A DNA stretch of 21,080 bases from DATGSF01 sp035302865 (GCA_035302865.1 DATGSF010000039.1:1-21080), one strand, 5' to 3'. Numbered from the stretch's first letter, positions 1 to 8,174 are shown. Program-made: numbers and translations. Notes: a model not told the origin generated them from the sequence alone.

Positions 1-957
1 AGTGGAATATATTGCAGAACTGCCATTAGGACTGAATTTTGTAATTGTTATATCACAAGGCATGGTAGTGGAACCTCCACCACCATAATTCACCTGAAAA
101 GCACCAAGTGTTGTGGGATATCCTGTTCCGTTTGCTATACCTCCTGCATATAAATGCCCTTGTTCATCATAAGTAGCTGAAAAACCCCAATTGTCTGCTG
201 TGGAACCAGTCATAGTTGCGAAAACAATTTCAGGATCAATAATTAATGGATAAGATTTATTATAGCCCGATGGTAATTTAAATCCTATACTTCCATCAGT
301 GTTTATTTTGAAACGAATCTTAACATCTTCCTTAGTTCCTCGTATATTTTGATAAGCAATGGGGGCATTTTCAATTATAGTTCCTACGCTGCTTTGAAGA
401 TGAAGATTGCCTTTAATAATTTTTATATCTTCTATACCTTCAATATTAAATTGTAAAATATTAGGATCTCCTCCGGGATGCACAATTATATCATATTTCA
501 ACTGCCCATTATTAGAGTAATAATGTAAATCTGTGTTTGGATATATATCTTTTTGTTTTACTCCTAAATATACGGGAACATTTCCTTTCCAGCGATTGGT
601 ATCATTTCCTAAAAAGTAATTATGGTATATTTCTTGCTTTTTTAATCCTTCAAAACTGGAATTAGTATTAGCTGATTTCCATATTGTTTTATAGGCATGA
701 AAATGTAAAATACTTTCTTCTTCTAAAAGGCTTTCTTTGTATTTATGGATTTTTTCTTGATTTTCTATTGCGCCAACCACACTTGTCATTCCTGTTTTTT
801 CTATATAAACATCTGCATCTTTATGTAGCACTTTAAAAGAAAAGTTTTCCTTCCATTGGCCTTCATTTTGGACAAAATGAATATCTTGACTATATACTTT
901 TGTAAAAGTGATAAAAATTATAGATATAAAAATTGAACATACAGAATTGCGCATCAT
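1..957 (-). CDS. Secreted DUF7948/SBBP-like protein, N-terminal part (runs off window)
   Basis: The frame is open from two adjacent ATGs (957-955 and 954-952) for 319 codons to the window edge, so this is the N-terminal part of a larger protein. Residues 1-24 form a signal peptide ending in VYSQ. Mature residues 25-35 read DIHFVQNEGQW, which I recognise as the start of the DUF7948 domain found in large Bacteroidota surface proteins. From about residue 254 there is an SBBP-like beta-propeller stretch (NWGFSATYDEQGHLYAGG, then a Gly-rich loop). Family members usually continue with more SBBP repeats and end in a type IX secretion sorting or gliding-motility C-terminal domain. That part lies outside the window, so T9SS export is an inference. 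Substrate and exact role are unknown. The gene lies downstream of the response regulator on the same strand, with a 112-nt gap. Confidence 0.82.
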   Translation of the reverse strand, partial: MMRNSVCSIFISIIFITFTKVYSQDIHFVQNEGQWKENFSFKVLHKDADVYIEKTGMTSVVGAIENQEKIHKYKESLLEEESILHFHAYKTIWKSANTNSSFEGLKKQEIYHNYFLGNDTNRWKGNVPVYLGVKQKDIYPNTDLHYYSNNGQLKYDIIVHPGGDPNILQFNIEGIEDIKIIKGNLHLQSSVGTIIENAPIAYQNIRGTKEDVKIRFKINTDGSIGFKLPSGYNKSYPLIIDPEIVFATMTGSTADNWGFSATYDEQGHLYAGGIANGTGYPTTLGAFQVNYGGGGSTTMPCDITITKFSPNGSSAIYST

Positions 958-1042
958 AAGGAAAGTTATTTATGCTATAAAAATAATAATAATAATATAG
1001 AATGTAAAATTTTTAGCTTACCAAATAAAATTTATGCTGTTG

Positions 1043-1049
1043 CAAAGTA
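1043..1049 (-). promoter_or_regulatory. Possible -7 promoter element for the secreted protein gene
   Basis: Read on the minus strand the site is TACTTTG followed by CA. It resembles the Bacteroidota -7 box TAnnTTTG but has one base fewer between TA and TTTG. No TTG is seen at the expected -33 distance. It lies about 85 nt before the start codon, in the gap after the response regulator. Confidence 0.3.
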
Positions 1050-1069
1050 GAAAAAGATGTGTTGTTTCT

Positions 1070-1714
1070 TTAAATGTATTTTTCTTTTTTTGCTAAAGCT
1101 ATAGCATCTGCTCTTGAGCGAACATCAAGTTTTTGATAAATGTTTTTAATATGCGTTTTTACAGTTTCTATATCGATAAATAATTCATTAGCTATTTGCC
1201 CTCGTGTTTTTCCGTTTGCAACTTCTTTAAGTATTTGAGTTTCTCTTTTCGTTAATGGACTATTAGGGTTTTTTTGAAAAGAGGATACAACGAGGCGGGC
1301 TACATTAGCACTCATTGGGCCACCTCCGTGTAAAACATCATGAAGTGCTTCTACAATTTTCTCTGGATCTGTATCTTTAGTGAGATATCCTGATGCACCA
1401 TTCTCTAAAGCTTTAAATATATTTTGCGCTTGTTCAAATACGGTAAGCATAATAATATATGTATCAGGACAATTATTTAGTAATTCAGGAATAGCTTGAA
1501 TCCCAGAAATGCCTGGAAGCTCAATATCCAATAAGATAATATGCGGATCTAGGCTTTGCACATTTTTAATAGCATCCTCTGCATTACTAAAGGCTCCAAC
1601 TATATTAAAATCTGCGTATTGTTCAATTAAATAAGCATATGATTCACGTATAGTTTGATCGTCTTCTACTAACATTATGCGGAAAGCTTCTTGCATTGCT
1701 ATTCTATTTTTCAC
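1070..1714 (-). CDS. NarL/LuxR-family two-component response regulator
   Basis: This 214-residue protein has the full-length two-domain layout of a NarL-type DNA-binding response regulator. The receiver domain spans about residues 12-130, with the acidic pocket at E17-D18-D19, the phosphoacceptor D63 in LLDIELPG, the switch Thr at T91 and the conserved Lys at K113. The LuxR-type helix-turn-helix spans about 153-208 (PLTKRETQILKEVANG, then the recognition region TVKTHIKNIYQKL). All key receiver residues are present, so it should be phosphorylatable. No histidine kinase lies nearby, so its partner must be encoded elsewhere. In Bacteroidota such regulators often pair with TPR- or 7TM-containing kinases; that is family knowledge, not seen here. 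M1 and M7 are both possible starts. It diverges from tsf. Target genes are unknown; the secreted-protein gene downstream is one candidate. Confidence 0.93.
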   Translation of the reverse strand: MKNRIAMQEAFRIMLVEDDQTIRESYAYLIEQYADFNIVGAFSNAEDAIKNVQSLDPHIILLDIELPGISGIQAIPELLNNCPDTYIIMLTVFEQAQNIFKALENGASGYLTKDTDPEKIVEALHDVLHGGGPMSANVARLVVSSFQKNPNSPLTKRETQILKEVANGKTRGQIANELFIDIETVKTHIKNIYQKLDVRSRADAIALAKKEKYI

Positions 1715-1838
1715 TTAAAATTATATCCAAAATACGAAATTAATCGTTAACAAAATAAAGATTAGACAGGGAATTAAAAATTTATAAAAAAATAAACTTT
1801 TTTATCGAGTATAAGCTATTTCTTTAAATTGATTAAAA

Positions 1839-1870
1839 TTTGATTTTTTATATAAAAAGGTGTAACTTTG
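1839..1870 (+). promoter_or_regulatory. tsf promoter (TTTG-N20-TAACTTTG)
   Basis: TTTG at 1839-1842 and TAACTTTG at 1863-1870 are separated by 20 nt, close to the Bacteroidota -33/-7 consensus. The -7 box continues as CA. The expected transcript start near 1876 gives a leader of about 60 nt before tsf. The 224-nt gap between the response regulator and tsf holds no other clear element. Confidence 0.75.
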
Positions 1871-1938
1871 CATCGTTTTTGTGTTGAAAATTAGGGAAAC
1901 ATAAAATAAATTTATTAACAAGCTAAAAAATTATAGAA

Positions 1939-2775
1939 ATGAGCGTAAAAATTTCCGCTGCAGAAGTGAACAAATTGCGTAAAACTACGGGTGCAGGAAT
2001 GATGGATTGCCGCAAAGCTTTAATTGAAAGCAACGGCGATTATGAAAAAGCGATTGACTATTTAAGAAAGAAAGGACAAAAAGTAGCTGCTAATCGTAGC
2101 GATAGAGATGCAAATGAAGGGGTTGCAATACCTTTAACAAATGAAGAGGGTAATTATGGGGTTGTTTTACAACTTTCTGCAGAAACAGATTTTGTAGCTA
2201 AAAACCAAGAATTTATTGACTTTGCAAATGAAGTAACAAAAATTGCATTAGAAAATAAAGCAGAAAATATTGAAGCTATTAAGTCTTTACCTATGCAAGG
2301 AGTAACAGTGGCTGATAAATTGCTAGAAATGGTAGCTAAGATTGGTGAAAAAATAGATATTGTTGGTTACGAACAAATTAATTCTGATAGCGTAATTCCT
2401 TATATACATGGAAATTACAGAATTGGAGTTTTAGTAGGTTTAAATAAAGTAGCTAATGAAACTATTACTAATGCAGGAAAGGACGTAGCTATGCAAATTG
2501 CTGCTATGAATCCTTTAGGATTGGATGAAAATGATATTTCTGAAGATATAATTGAAAGAGAGAAAAACATTGCAAGAGAGCAAATTATAGCAGAAGGCAA
2601 ACCTGCAGAATTAGCAGATAAAATTGCAGCTGGTAAATTAAATAGATTCTTTAAAGATAATACTTTAATTAATCAGGAATTTGTAAAAGATAACAAATTA
2701 TCAGTTAAAGAATATTTAGAAAGCCAAGAAAAAGGCTTAGAGGTTGTTTCCTATGTTAGGTTAGCAATTGGTTAA
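1939..2775 (+). CDS. tsf: Translation elongation factor Ts
   Basis: EF-Ts is the cytoplasmic guanine-nucleotide exchange factor that recycles EF-Tu. The N-terminal UBA-like domain (about residues 5-45) carries the signature VNKLRKTTGAGMMDCRKAL. The EF-Tu-contacting TDFV motif is at residues 83-86, within LSAETDFVAKN. The C-terminus VVSYVRLAIG matches the usual end of the family, and 278 residues is a normal length. The start ATG directly precedes the conserved N-terminus. In most bacteria tsf follows rpsB. Here no ribosomal protein gene precedes it: it has its own promoter and is closed by a strong hairpin terminator, so it is probably monocistronic. Confidence 0.98.
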   Translation: MSVKISAAEVNKLRKTTGAGMMDCRKALIESNGDYEKAIDYLRKKGQKVAANRSDRDANEGVAIPLTNEEGNYGVVLQLSAETDFVAKNQEFIDFANEVTKIALENKAENIEAIKSLPMQGVTVADKLLEMVAKIGEKIDIVGYEQINSDSVIPYIHGNYRIGVLVGLNKVANETITNAGKDVAMQIAAMNPLGLDENDISEDIIEREKNIAREQIIAEGKPAELADKIAAGKLNRFFKDNTLINQEFVKDNKLSVKEYLESQEKGLEVVSYVRLAIG

Positions 2776-2801
2776 AAATATTTTTAAATACTTTATACGG
2801 C

Positions 2802-2831
2802 ACAGCCACTTTGAATAAAAGTGGCTGTTTT
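2802..2831 (+). terminator. Intrinsic terminator after tsf
   Basis: An 11-bp perfect stem (left arm 2802-2812 ACAGCCACTTT, right arm 2818-2828) closes a 5-nt loop (GAATA) and runs into TTTT, then AATTT. It begins 26 nt after the tsf stop codon and separates tsf from the next unit. Confidence 0.9.
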
Positions 2832-2886
2832 AATTTAAAATGCCTGAGAATTTCTTGATTTAGAGAGCGCTTTAAATGAAATAAAT

Positions 2887-2894
2887 TATCTTTG
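2887..2894 (+). promoter_or_regulatory. -7 element for the small membrane protein-ybeY-pseudouridine synthase unit
   Basis: TATCTTTG matches the Bacteroidota -7 consensus and lies 18 nt before the start codon at 2913, after the tsf terminator. No TTG is found at the usual 19-20 nt spacing; the nearest upstream TTG (2855-2857) is too far. It probably drives the three overlapping genes downstream. Confidence 0.6.
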
Positions 2895-2912
2895 TTAAGA
2901 AAATAAGCAATT

Positions 2913-3143
2913 ATGAAAAATTATAGAAACTCTAATCTAACCAAAGCTAGAGGTGTAGGAAGTATTCTTATGGCCGTTCTTTATTTTGGAATGGCATTTA
3001 TTGTAGTGCAATTTCAAGAAAAGGGTTTATTGGAAATAAACAAAACATTGGCATATTTTGCTGCAGGCTTTTTGGTGTTCTATGCGATTTTTAGAGTTTA
3101 TAGAGGTATAAATATTTTAAGAAATGCAAAAAATGAGGAATAG
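2913..3143 (+). CDS. Small two-helix membrane protein of unknown function
   Basis: A 76-residue protein with a short polar N-terminus rich in Lys, Arg and Asn, two hydrophobic segments (about residues 14-33 and 46-66) and a charged tail ending KNEE. The likely topology is a hairpin with both ends in the cytoplasm, since basic residues flank the outer ends of both helices. I do not recognise a named family. It is likely real: it has a promoter-like TATCTTTG just upstream, follows a terminator, and its 3' end overlaps the ybeY start by 20 nt, which suggests translational coupling. No function can be inferred beyond membrane location. Confidence 0.75.
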   Translation: MKNYRNSNLTKARGVGSILMAVLYFGMAFIVVQFQEKGLLEINKTLAYFAAGFLVFYAIFRVYRGINILRNAKNEE

Positions 3144-3588
3144 AGAACAGGAGGTGAATTTTGAAAATGAGCATTCTGAAATTGTTGTTAATTTAATAGA
3201 TAAATTACAAGATTTTTTGCTGCAAAAGATAAAAAAAGAAGCTAAATGGCAGCAGTTTTATATCCAATATGTTTTTCTTGATGATGAGGCATTATTAGAA
3301 ATTAATAAAGAGTTTCTAAATCATGATTATTATACAGATATCATTACTTTTGATTTATCGAGTGAAGAAGATTGTTTAGAAAGTGATATATATATAAGTT
3401 TAGATAGAGTAAAAGAAAATGCGAAAAACTTAAATATTACTTTTGATGAAGAGCTTCATAGAGTATTATTTCATGGAATACTACACCTTTTAGGTTGGAA
3501 TGATGCAAGTAAAGAAGATGAAGCTAAGATGCGTGAGCAAGAGAATATATGGATTGAAGAATTTAATACTTATTTAAATGAAAATTGA
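3124..3588 (+). CDS. ybeY: Endoribonuclease YbeY (rRNA maturation/quality control)
   Basis: YbeY is a single-domain metal-dependent endoribonuclease needed for 16S rRNA 3'-end maturation and ribosome quality control. The 154-residue protein shows the family core: TDIITFD at 71-77, DIYISLDRVKENA at 88-100, and the metal site in HGILHLLGWND at 117-127. Ligands would be H117, H121 and D127. The third ligand is Asp where E. coli-type proteins have His; from family knowledge this H-x3-H-x5-D form is common in Bacteroidota. The start is uncertain: ATG at 3124 or 3133, or GTG at 3154, all within or just after the end of the upstream gene. The stop overlaps the next gene by 11 nt, so the three genes look translationally coupled. 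Confidence 0.93.
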   Translation: MQKMRNREQEVNFENEHSEIVVNLIDKLQDFLLQKIKKEAKWQQFYIQYVFLDDEALLEINKEFLNHDYYTDIITFDLSSEEDCLESDIYISLDRVKENAKNLNITFDEELHRVLFHGILHLLGWNDASKEDEAKMREQENIWIEEFNTYLNEN

Positions 3589-4306
3589 AATCCTTTATGA
3601 AGATGAAGACTTAGTAGTGGTTAATAAACCTGCTAATGTTTTAAGTATACCCGATAGGTATAATTTAAAATTGTTTAATGTATATCATTGGGCACAAAAA
3701 AGATGGGGTCAAATTTATACGCTTCATAGAATTGATAAGGCTACTAGTGGAATTTTATGTTTGTCAAAAACTAAAGAAGCTTTAAAGTATTATGCTCCGC
3801 AATTTGAAAAACAAGTGGTAATAAAAGAGTACTATGCCTTTTGTAAAGGAGTTCCTTATCCAGAAGATGGAGAGAGTTTACAAAAAATTGCTCCACATCC
3901 AACTATCAAAGGAAAGATGCATATTCACCCTAAAGGAAAAACTGCACATACTATATATAAAACACTAAAAAAATGGGCTTCAAGTTATTCTCTTATTAAA
4001 GTTCGCATTGTTACAGGAAGAACGCATCAGATTAGAGTGCATTTAAGTAATATTGCTGCTCCTATCATTGGTGATGAGCTGTATGGAGATGGAAGAGGAT
4101 TTTATTTAAGTGATGTTAAGAAACGCGTAAACTTAAAAAAAGATACAGAAGAGAAAGCTATTTTAGATAGATTGGCTTTGCATGCATCCTATATTGCTTT
4201 TCCTGAAAAAAGAAATGAAGCTTCTACAAAAATTGAGGTGGAAGCTCCATTACCAAAAGATTTTACTGCAGTCCAAAATCAATTGAACAAATGTCTGAGA
4301 AATTAG
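3578..4306 (+). CDS. RluA-family RNA pseudouridine synthase
   Basis: This 242-residue enzyme isomerises uridine to pseudouridine in rRNA or tRNA. The catalytic motif HRIDKATSG is at residues 50-58, with D53 as the nucleophilic Asp. The GRTHQIRVH motif at 148-156 and the following GDELYGDG at 166-173 complete the RluA-type active-site fold. There is no N-terminal S4 RNA-binding domain, so it resembles short RluA/RluC/TruC-like forms. The target uridine cannot be told from sequence, so no symbol is given. It overlaps ybeY by 11 nt, which suits a shared role in ribosome or RNA maturation. Its 3' end overlaps the convergent thioredoxin-fold gene by 4 nt. Confidence 0.93.
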   Translation: MKIEILYEDEDLVVVNKPANVLSIPDRYNLKLFNVYHWAQKRWGQIYTLHRIDKATSGILCLSKTKEALKYYAPQFEKQVVIKEYYAFCKGVPYPEDGESLQKIAPHPTIKGKMHIHPKGKTAHTIYKTLKKWASSYSLIKVRIVTGRTHQIRVHLSNIAAPIIGDELYGDGRGFYLSDVKKRVNLKKDTEEKAILDRLALHASYIAFPEKRNEASTKIEVEAPLPKDFTAVQNQLNKCLRN

Positions 4307-4974
4307 TTTCCTTTATTTTTTATTTCATTTAAAGCTCCTTTGATTCGCTTTTCTAAAGTATTATAGTCAGTATAACCTTTTGCCATCAAATGAAATTTTG
4401 ATTCATTTTCTTGTAATAAAACAATGGGGAAGCTTGTCAAACCCAATTGTTTAATTAATGCAAAATCATACCTTGCTTTTTCTTCATACTCTTCACTATG
4501 CAAAGCTTTGTAAAATAAGGAAGGTTCAATTTGATATTTTTCTAACAGATGACGATATGCCTCGTCGTCCGTTAAGTCTCTTCCTTCATTAAATAGTGAA
4601 ATTTGTAGATCATTTGCAAAATTGAGGCTTTGCTCAGGCATAATGTCCTTAATAATACTAAGGGCTATAGCAGGCTTTAAGGAATTAGGAAACCAGTCAC
4701 TTTGCTCAGGATCTTCAACATGCCACAAGAAGTCTGCCCCAAATTTAACTCCTGTCATTTCTTCAACTCTTTTATATCCCTTCGCTATGGGAGCAGCAAT
4801 AACAGAAATAGGTTGTGGACTTTCTGGTAATAACATACCGCCACTTAATACTTCTATTTGTAAAATATCCTTAAAGTTAGTTGCAACCTCTTTCATAACG
4901 GAACCTAATCCATAGCACCAGGAGCAATAAGCATCATAACAGTATATGAGATTGAGTTTTTCGTTTGTATGCAT
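4303..4974 (-). CDS. DsbA/FrnE-like thioredoxin-fold protein
   Basis: A 223-residue protein with a thioredoxin-type N-terminal strand, the redox motif CSWC (C17 and C20, in AYCSWCYG), a helical insertion (about 60-165) and a cis-Pro motif at SFPIV (P183). This is the DsbA-like/FrnE layout. No signal peptide is present, so it probably acts in the cytoplasm as a thiol oxidoreductase or disulfide isomerase, like FrnE. Substrates are unknown. It is a single gene, tail to tail with the pseudouridine synthase (4-nt overlap of 3' ends), and has its own -7 element. An alternative is a 2-hydroxychromene-2-carboxylate-isomerase-type relative, but the intact CxxC argues for redox activity. Confidence 0.88.
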   Translation of the reverse strand: MHTNEKLNLIYCYDAYCSWCYGLGSVMKEVATNFKDILQIEVLSGGMLLPESPQPISVIAAPIAKGYKRVEEMTGVKFGADFLWHVEDPEQSDWFPNSLKPAIALSIIKDIMPEQSLNFANDLQISLFNEGRDLTDDEAYRHLLEKYQIEPSLFYKALHSEEYEEKARYDFALIKQLGLTSFPIVLLQENESKFHLMAKGYTDYNTLEKRIKGALNEIKNKGN

Positions 4975-4989
4975 AAAATAATCTTTTTA

Positions 4990-4997
4990 CAAAGATA
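4990..4997 (-). promoter_or_regulatory. -7 element for the DsbA/FrnE-like gene
   Basis: On the minus strand this is a perfect TATCTTTG, 15 nt upstream of the start codon at 4974. No clear TTG is seen at -33. The leader would be very short, about 10 nt. Confidence 0.6.
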
Positions 4998-5055
4998 GGT
5001 ATTAAAGAATAAAGCTACAGTATCTATGCTAATGAAAATCCCACTAAGTGGGGGA

Positions 5056-5085
5056 TTGGAATCTTAAAAAGTTCTATTATCTTTG
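5056..5085 (+). promoter_or_regulatory. Promoter of the M16 peptidase gene (TTG-N19-TATCTTTG)
   Basis: TTG at 5056-5058 and TATCTTTG at 5078-5085 have a 19-nt spacer, a full match to the Bacteroidota promoter pattern, 22 nt before the start codon at 5108. A 13-nt palindrome, CCCACTAAGTGGG (5040-5052), sits just upstream of the -33 box and could be an operator. Confidence 0.8.
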
Positions 5086-5107
5086 TTTTAATTAAAATTT
5101 TATAAAA

Positions 5108-7942
5108 ATGAAATACAATAGGTTTTCCAGTATTGGAGCATTTTTCCTACTCCTATTTGTTTTAGGGAGCCATACAGGAATTTGGGCGCAAACAGCATTG
5201 CCAAAAAATGAAGAAGTACATATAGGTACTCTTGAAAATGGTTTGAAATATTACATTCAGCCTAATCAAAGACCGAAAGAGATTGTTGAACTTCGATTAG
5301 TTCTAGATGCGGGTTCTATACTAGAGGATGAAGACCAACAAGGTTTAGCTCATTTTACAGAGCATATGCTATTTAATGGAACTGAAAGTTTTCCGAAAAA
5401 TGAATTAGTACATCACTTACAGTCAATGGGTGTAGAGTTTGGTGCTGATTTAAATGCATATACTTCTTTTGATGAAACGGTATATATACTTCCAATTCCT
5501 ACTACAGATCCTAAAAACTTAGATATAGGATTTCAAATATTGCAAGAATGGGCCAGCAAAGCAACTTTAAGTGATAAGGATATTGATGAAGAAAGAGGAA
5601 TCGTATTAGAGGAAAGTAGAAGTGGGAAGGGTGCAATGGATAGAATGATGCGTAAGTTTTTACCATTAATGTTGAATCATTCTCGTTATTCAAAACGCTT
5701 GCCAATAGGAAAAGAAGAAATTATTAAGAATTTTGATCCTGAAGTATTAAGACGCTATTATAAAGACTGGTATAGACCAGATTTAATGTCAGTAATCGTA
5801 GTTGGTGATATCACTGTGGAAGAAGCTGAAAAAAAGATAAAGGAATATTTTGGCGTATTGAAAAATCCAAAGAATGCAAGAAAAAGAGAGTATGCAAAAA
5901 TTGATGCTTATGATAATCAATACACTTTGGTAGTGACTGATAAGGAAGCGCCTACCTATAGCTTTTCATTAATGTATTCAGCAAAGGAAAAGAAGAAAGT
6001 TACTAATAAAGAAGAGTATAGAGAGAAATTAATAGAAAATTTAGCATTAAATATGTTGAACCGTCGATACTCGGAAAAAGTGAAAGCTGAAAAAACACCT
6101 TATGCTTATGCCTATGTAGGATTTGATGGCTATGCTAGAAATTATGAGAATTTTAGTATCGCTGCTGCACCAGTAGATGATATTGAAAAAACTATTACTG
6201 CAGTTCTTCAAGAAATTTTACGCGTAAAGGAATATGGATTTAAAAATGGAGAATTTGACCGAGCTAAAAAACGTATGCTTAATAGTGCAGAACAAGCTGT
6301 AGAGTCCAAAAATGACAGAAGATCTGGCGCAATTACAAATAGATTTGTACAACATGCTTTACATGGAGGAGCATTATTTAGTCCAGAAAATACTTTGGCA
6401 TTATATCAAGAGTTTTTACCAGGAATAAACCTTAATGAAGTGAATCAGAAGATGCGAAATATTTTAGAAGAAAATAAAGAATATTTTGGTTTAGTATTTG
6501 GCAATGGAACTGATATTAAAGTTCCTACAGATAAAGAATTGAGAAATTTTATTAATAATGCAATGAAGCAAGATGTGGAAGATATAGAAGAAACTGAGGT
6601 AAAAGAAATGCTAATTAATAAAGATCTTGAAGGAGGTACTATAGTAAGTGAAAAGTATAATAAAGTATTAGATTACACTACCTATACCTTAAGTAATGGT
6701 ATAAAAGTACATGTTAAGCCAACAGATTTACGTTCTAATGAAATTATTATGTCTGCTTCTAAAAAAGGCGGTACATCTAAATACGGTGTAGAGGATAAAT
6801 ACAATATAGGTATAGGTTATGGTCAAATGGTGAGCTTAGATTTAGAATCAATGGGATTCGGAGAGTTTACACCTAATGATTTAACTAACTATATGACAGG
6901 TAAGAATGCAAGTGTTAGTACGAGAATAAATCCTACGAGTTCTAATGTGAGTGGGCAATCGAATATTAAAGATTTTGAAACTCTTTTAGAATTGACTTAC
7001 TTGAAAATGACATCTTTAAGAAATGATAAAGAGTTATTAAAGAATAATATGAATACTATTAAGGCACAGATTGGATTTTTAGCCAATATGCCTCAAATTG
7101 GATTTGTAGATTCATTTTCGGCATTTGTATATAACAATGATGAAAGAGCTCCTTTAACTATTCCTAAAACGGAAGATTTTGATAAAGTAGATCTAGATAG
7201 AGTTATAGAAATATATAATACAGAATTTGCAAGTGCAGATGGATATGAGTTTGTATTTGTAGGTAATATTGATACAGAAACTATGCTGCCTCTTATTGCA
7301 AAGTATCTAGGAGCAATACCTGTAAATCATCAAACTTCAGAAGTGGTAGATAATGGATTAAGAACTATAAAAGGAAAAAATAAGTTTGAATACTTCAAAG
7401 GATCTGAACCTCAAAGTATGATACTTGTTCAAGTAAATAAAGAAATGCCTTATGATATTGATAAAGCATTGCGATTATCATTATTATCTGACATAATTAC
7501 TAACAGGATTATCGAGGAAATTAGAGAAGAACATGCCTTGATTTATGGCGGTGCAATGCAAGGAGTAGCTCAAGACTTACCATACGAAGGTTATACCTTA
7601 ATTGCTCAAATGCCTTGCGGACCTGAAAATGTTGATGCAGTTTTGCAGATTTTGGAAGATGAAATTCAAAAAATGATTAAAAAAGGTATCGATAAAAAAG
7701 ATTTAGAAAAAGCTCAAAAAGCTGCCTTAGAAAGATTTAGAAAAGGATTGGAGGAGAATAATCGTTGGGCTTCCTATATAATGGATGAATCTTTATGGGG
7801 TAAAAATGCAACAAAAATGATGAACTTTGTGGATAGAGTGGAAAAGATTAAAACTAAAGATTTAGAAAAGCTTCTAGATGAGATGTGGAATAAAGGTGAT
7901 CAAATAATAGCAGTATTAAATCCAGAAGAAGGAGAAGATTAA
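5108..7942 (+). CDS. Secreted M16-family zinc metallopeptidase (PqqL/pitrilysin-like)
   Basis: A 944-residue two-half M16 peptidase. Residues 1-28 are a signal peptide (hydrophobic FFLLLFVLG, ending GIWAQ), so it acts in the periplasm or outside the cell. The N-terminal half holds the inverted zinc motif HFTEH (H82, E85 as catalytic base, H86). The third ligand lies in the ERGIVLEE segment (162-169), most likely E169 by analogy with pitrilysin. The C-terminal half has the same fold (conserved stretch around 610-650) but lacks HxxEH, as is usual for the inactive half of one-chain M16 enzymes. The family degrades peptides inside a closed clamshell chamber. The length matches the PqqL-like class. 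It is a single-gene unit with its own promoter and terminator. The substrate is unknown. Confidence 0.93.
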   Translation: MKYNRFSSIGAFFLLLFVLGSHTGIWAQTALPKNEEVHIGTLENGLKYYIQPNQRPKEIVELRLVLDAGSILEDEDQQGLAHFTEHMLFNGTESFPKNELVHHLQSMGVEFGADLNAYTSFDETVYILPIPTTDPKNLDIGFQILQEWASKATLSDKDIDEERGIVLEESRSGKGAMDRMMRKFLPLMLNHSRYSKRLPIGKEEIIKNFDPEVLRRYYKDWYRPDLMSVIVVGDITVEEAEKKIKEYFGVLKNPKNARKREYAKIDAYDNQYTLVVTDKEAPTYSFSLMYSAKEKKKVTNKEEYREKLIENLALNMLNRRYSEKVKAEKTPYAYAYVGFDGYARNYENFSIAAAPVDDIEKTITAVLQEILRVKEYGFKNGEFDRAKKRMLNSAEQAVESKNDRRSGAITNRFVQHALHGGALFSPENTLALYQEFLPGINLNEVNQKMRNILEENKEYFGLVFGNGTDIKVPTDKELRNFINNAMKQDVEDIEETEVKEMLINKDLEGGTIVSEKYNKVLDYTTYTLSNGIKVHVKPTDLRSNEIIMSASKKGGTSKYGVEDKYNIGIGYGQMVSLDLESMGFGEFTPNDLTNYMTGKNASVSTRINPTSSNVSGQSNIKDFETLLELTYLKMTSLRNDKELLKNNMNTIKAQIGFLANMPQIGFVDSFSAFVYNNDERAPLTIPKTEDFDKVDLDRVIEIYNTEFASADGYEFVFVGNIDTETMLPLIAKYLGAIPVNHQTSEVVDNGLRTIKGKNKFEYFKGSEPQSMILVQVNKEMPYDIDKALRLSLLSDIITNRIIEEIREEHALIYGGAMQGVAQDLPYEGYTLIAQMPCGPENVDAVLQILEDEIQKMIKKGIDKKDLEKAQKAALERFRKGLEENNRWASYIMDESLWGKNATKMMNFVDRVEKIKTKDLEKLLDEMWNKGDQIIAVLNPEEGED

Positions 7943-7962
7943 AATCTTAGATAAAAAACATT

Positions 7963-7998
7963 ATAATGGGAATGAGCTAATATTCATTCCCATTATTT
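7963..7998 (+). terminator. Hairpin terminator after the M16 peptidase gene
   Basis: A 13-bp perfect stem (7963-7975 ATAATGGGAATGA with 7984-7996) closes an 8-nt loop, 20 nt after the stop codon. The following run is T-rich but interrupted (TTATTCCTATTTGTTTTT), so termination may be imperfect. The rest of the 232-nt gap to hutH is AT-rich, with only the hutH -7 box recognisable. Confidence 0.75.
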
Positions 7999-8150
7999 AT
8001 TCCTATTTGTTTTTAGATATTATCCCCTTAAACAATATATACTCCTCAAAATTGTTAATAATCTATTCCTAATCCATAATAATTACCCAATCAAAATTGA
8101 AGCACTTTATTCAATAATATTATTTCCTTTCTCATTTTTCCAATTATCTT

Positions 8151-8158
8151 TATCTTTG
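8151..8158 (+). promoter_or_regulatory. -7 element for the hutH-murF unit
   Basis: TATCTTTG matches the -7 consensus and lies 16 nt before the hutH start. A near copy (TATCTTTA) overlaps it just upstream at 8145-8152. No TTG is present at the -33 position, where the sequence is pyrimidine-rich. Confidence 0.6.
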
Positions 8159-8174
8159 GAGAAAAATAGAATTC

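Noticed and set aside
4622..4915. 97-codon plus-strand frame opposite the DsbA-like gene
   Set aside because: The minus-strand frame has clear CxxC and cis-Pro motifs and a full-length fold; this one has no recognisable feature.
8046..8099. Two direct copies of TCAAAATTG 45 bp apart upstream of hutH
   Set aside because: Nine A/T-rich bases can recur by chance in this composition; no further copy or symmetry supports an operator array.
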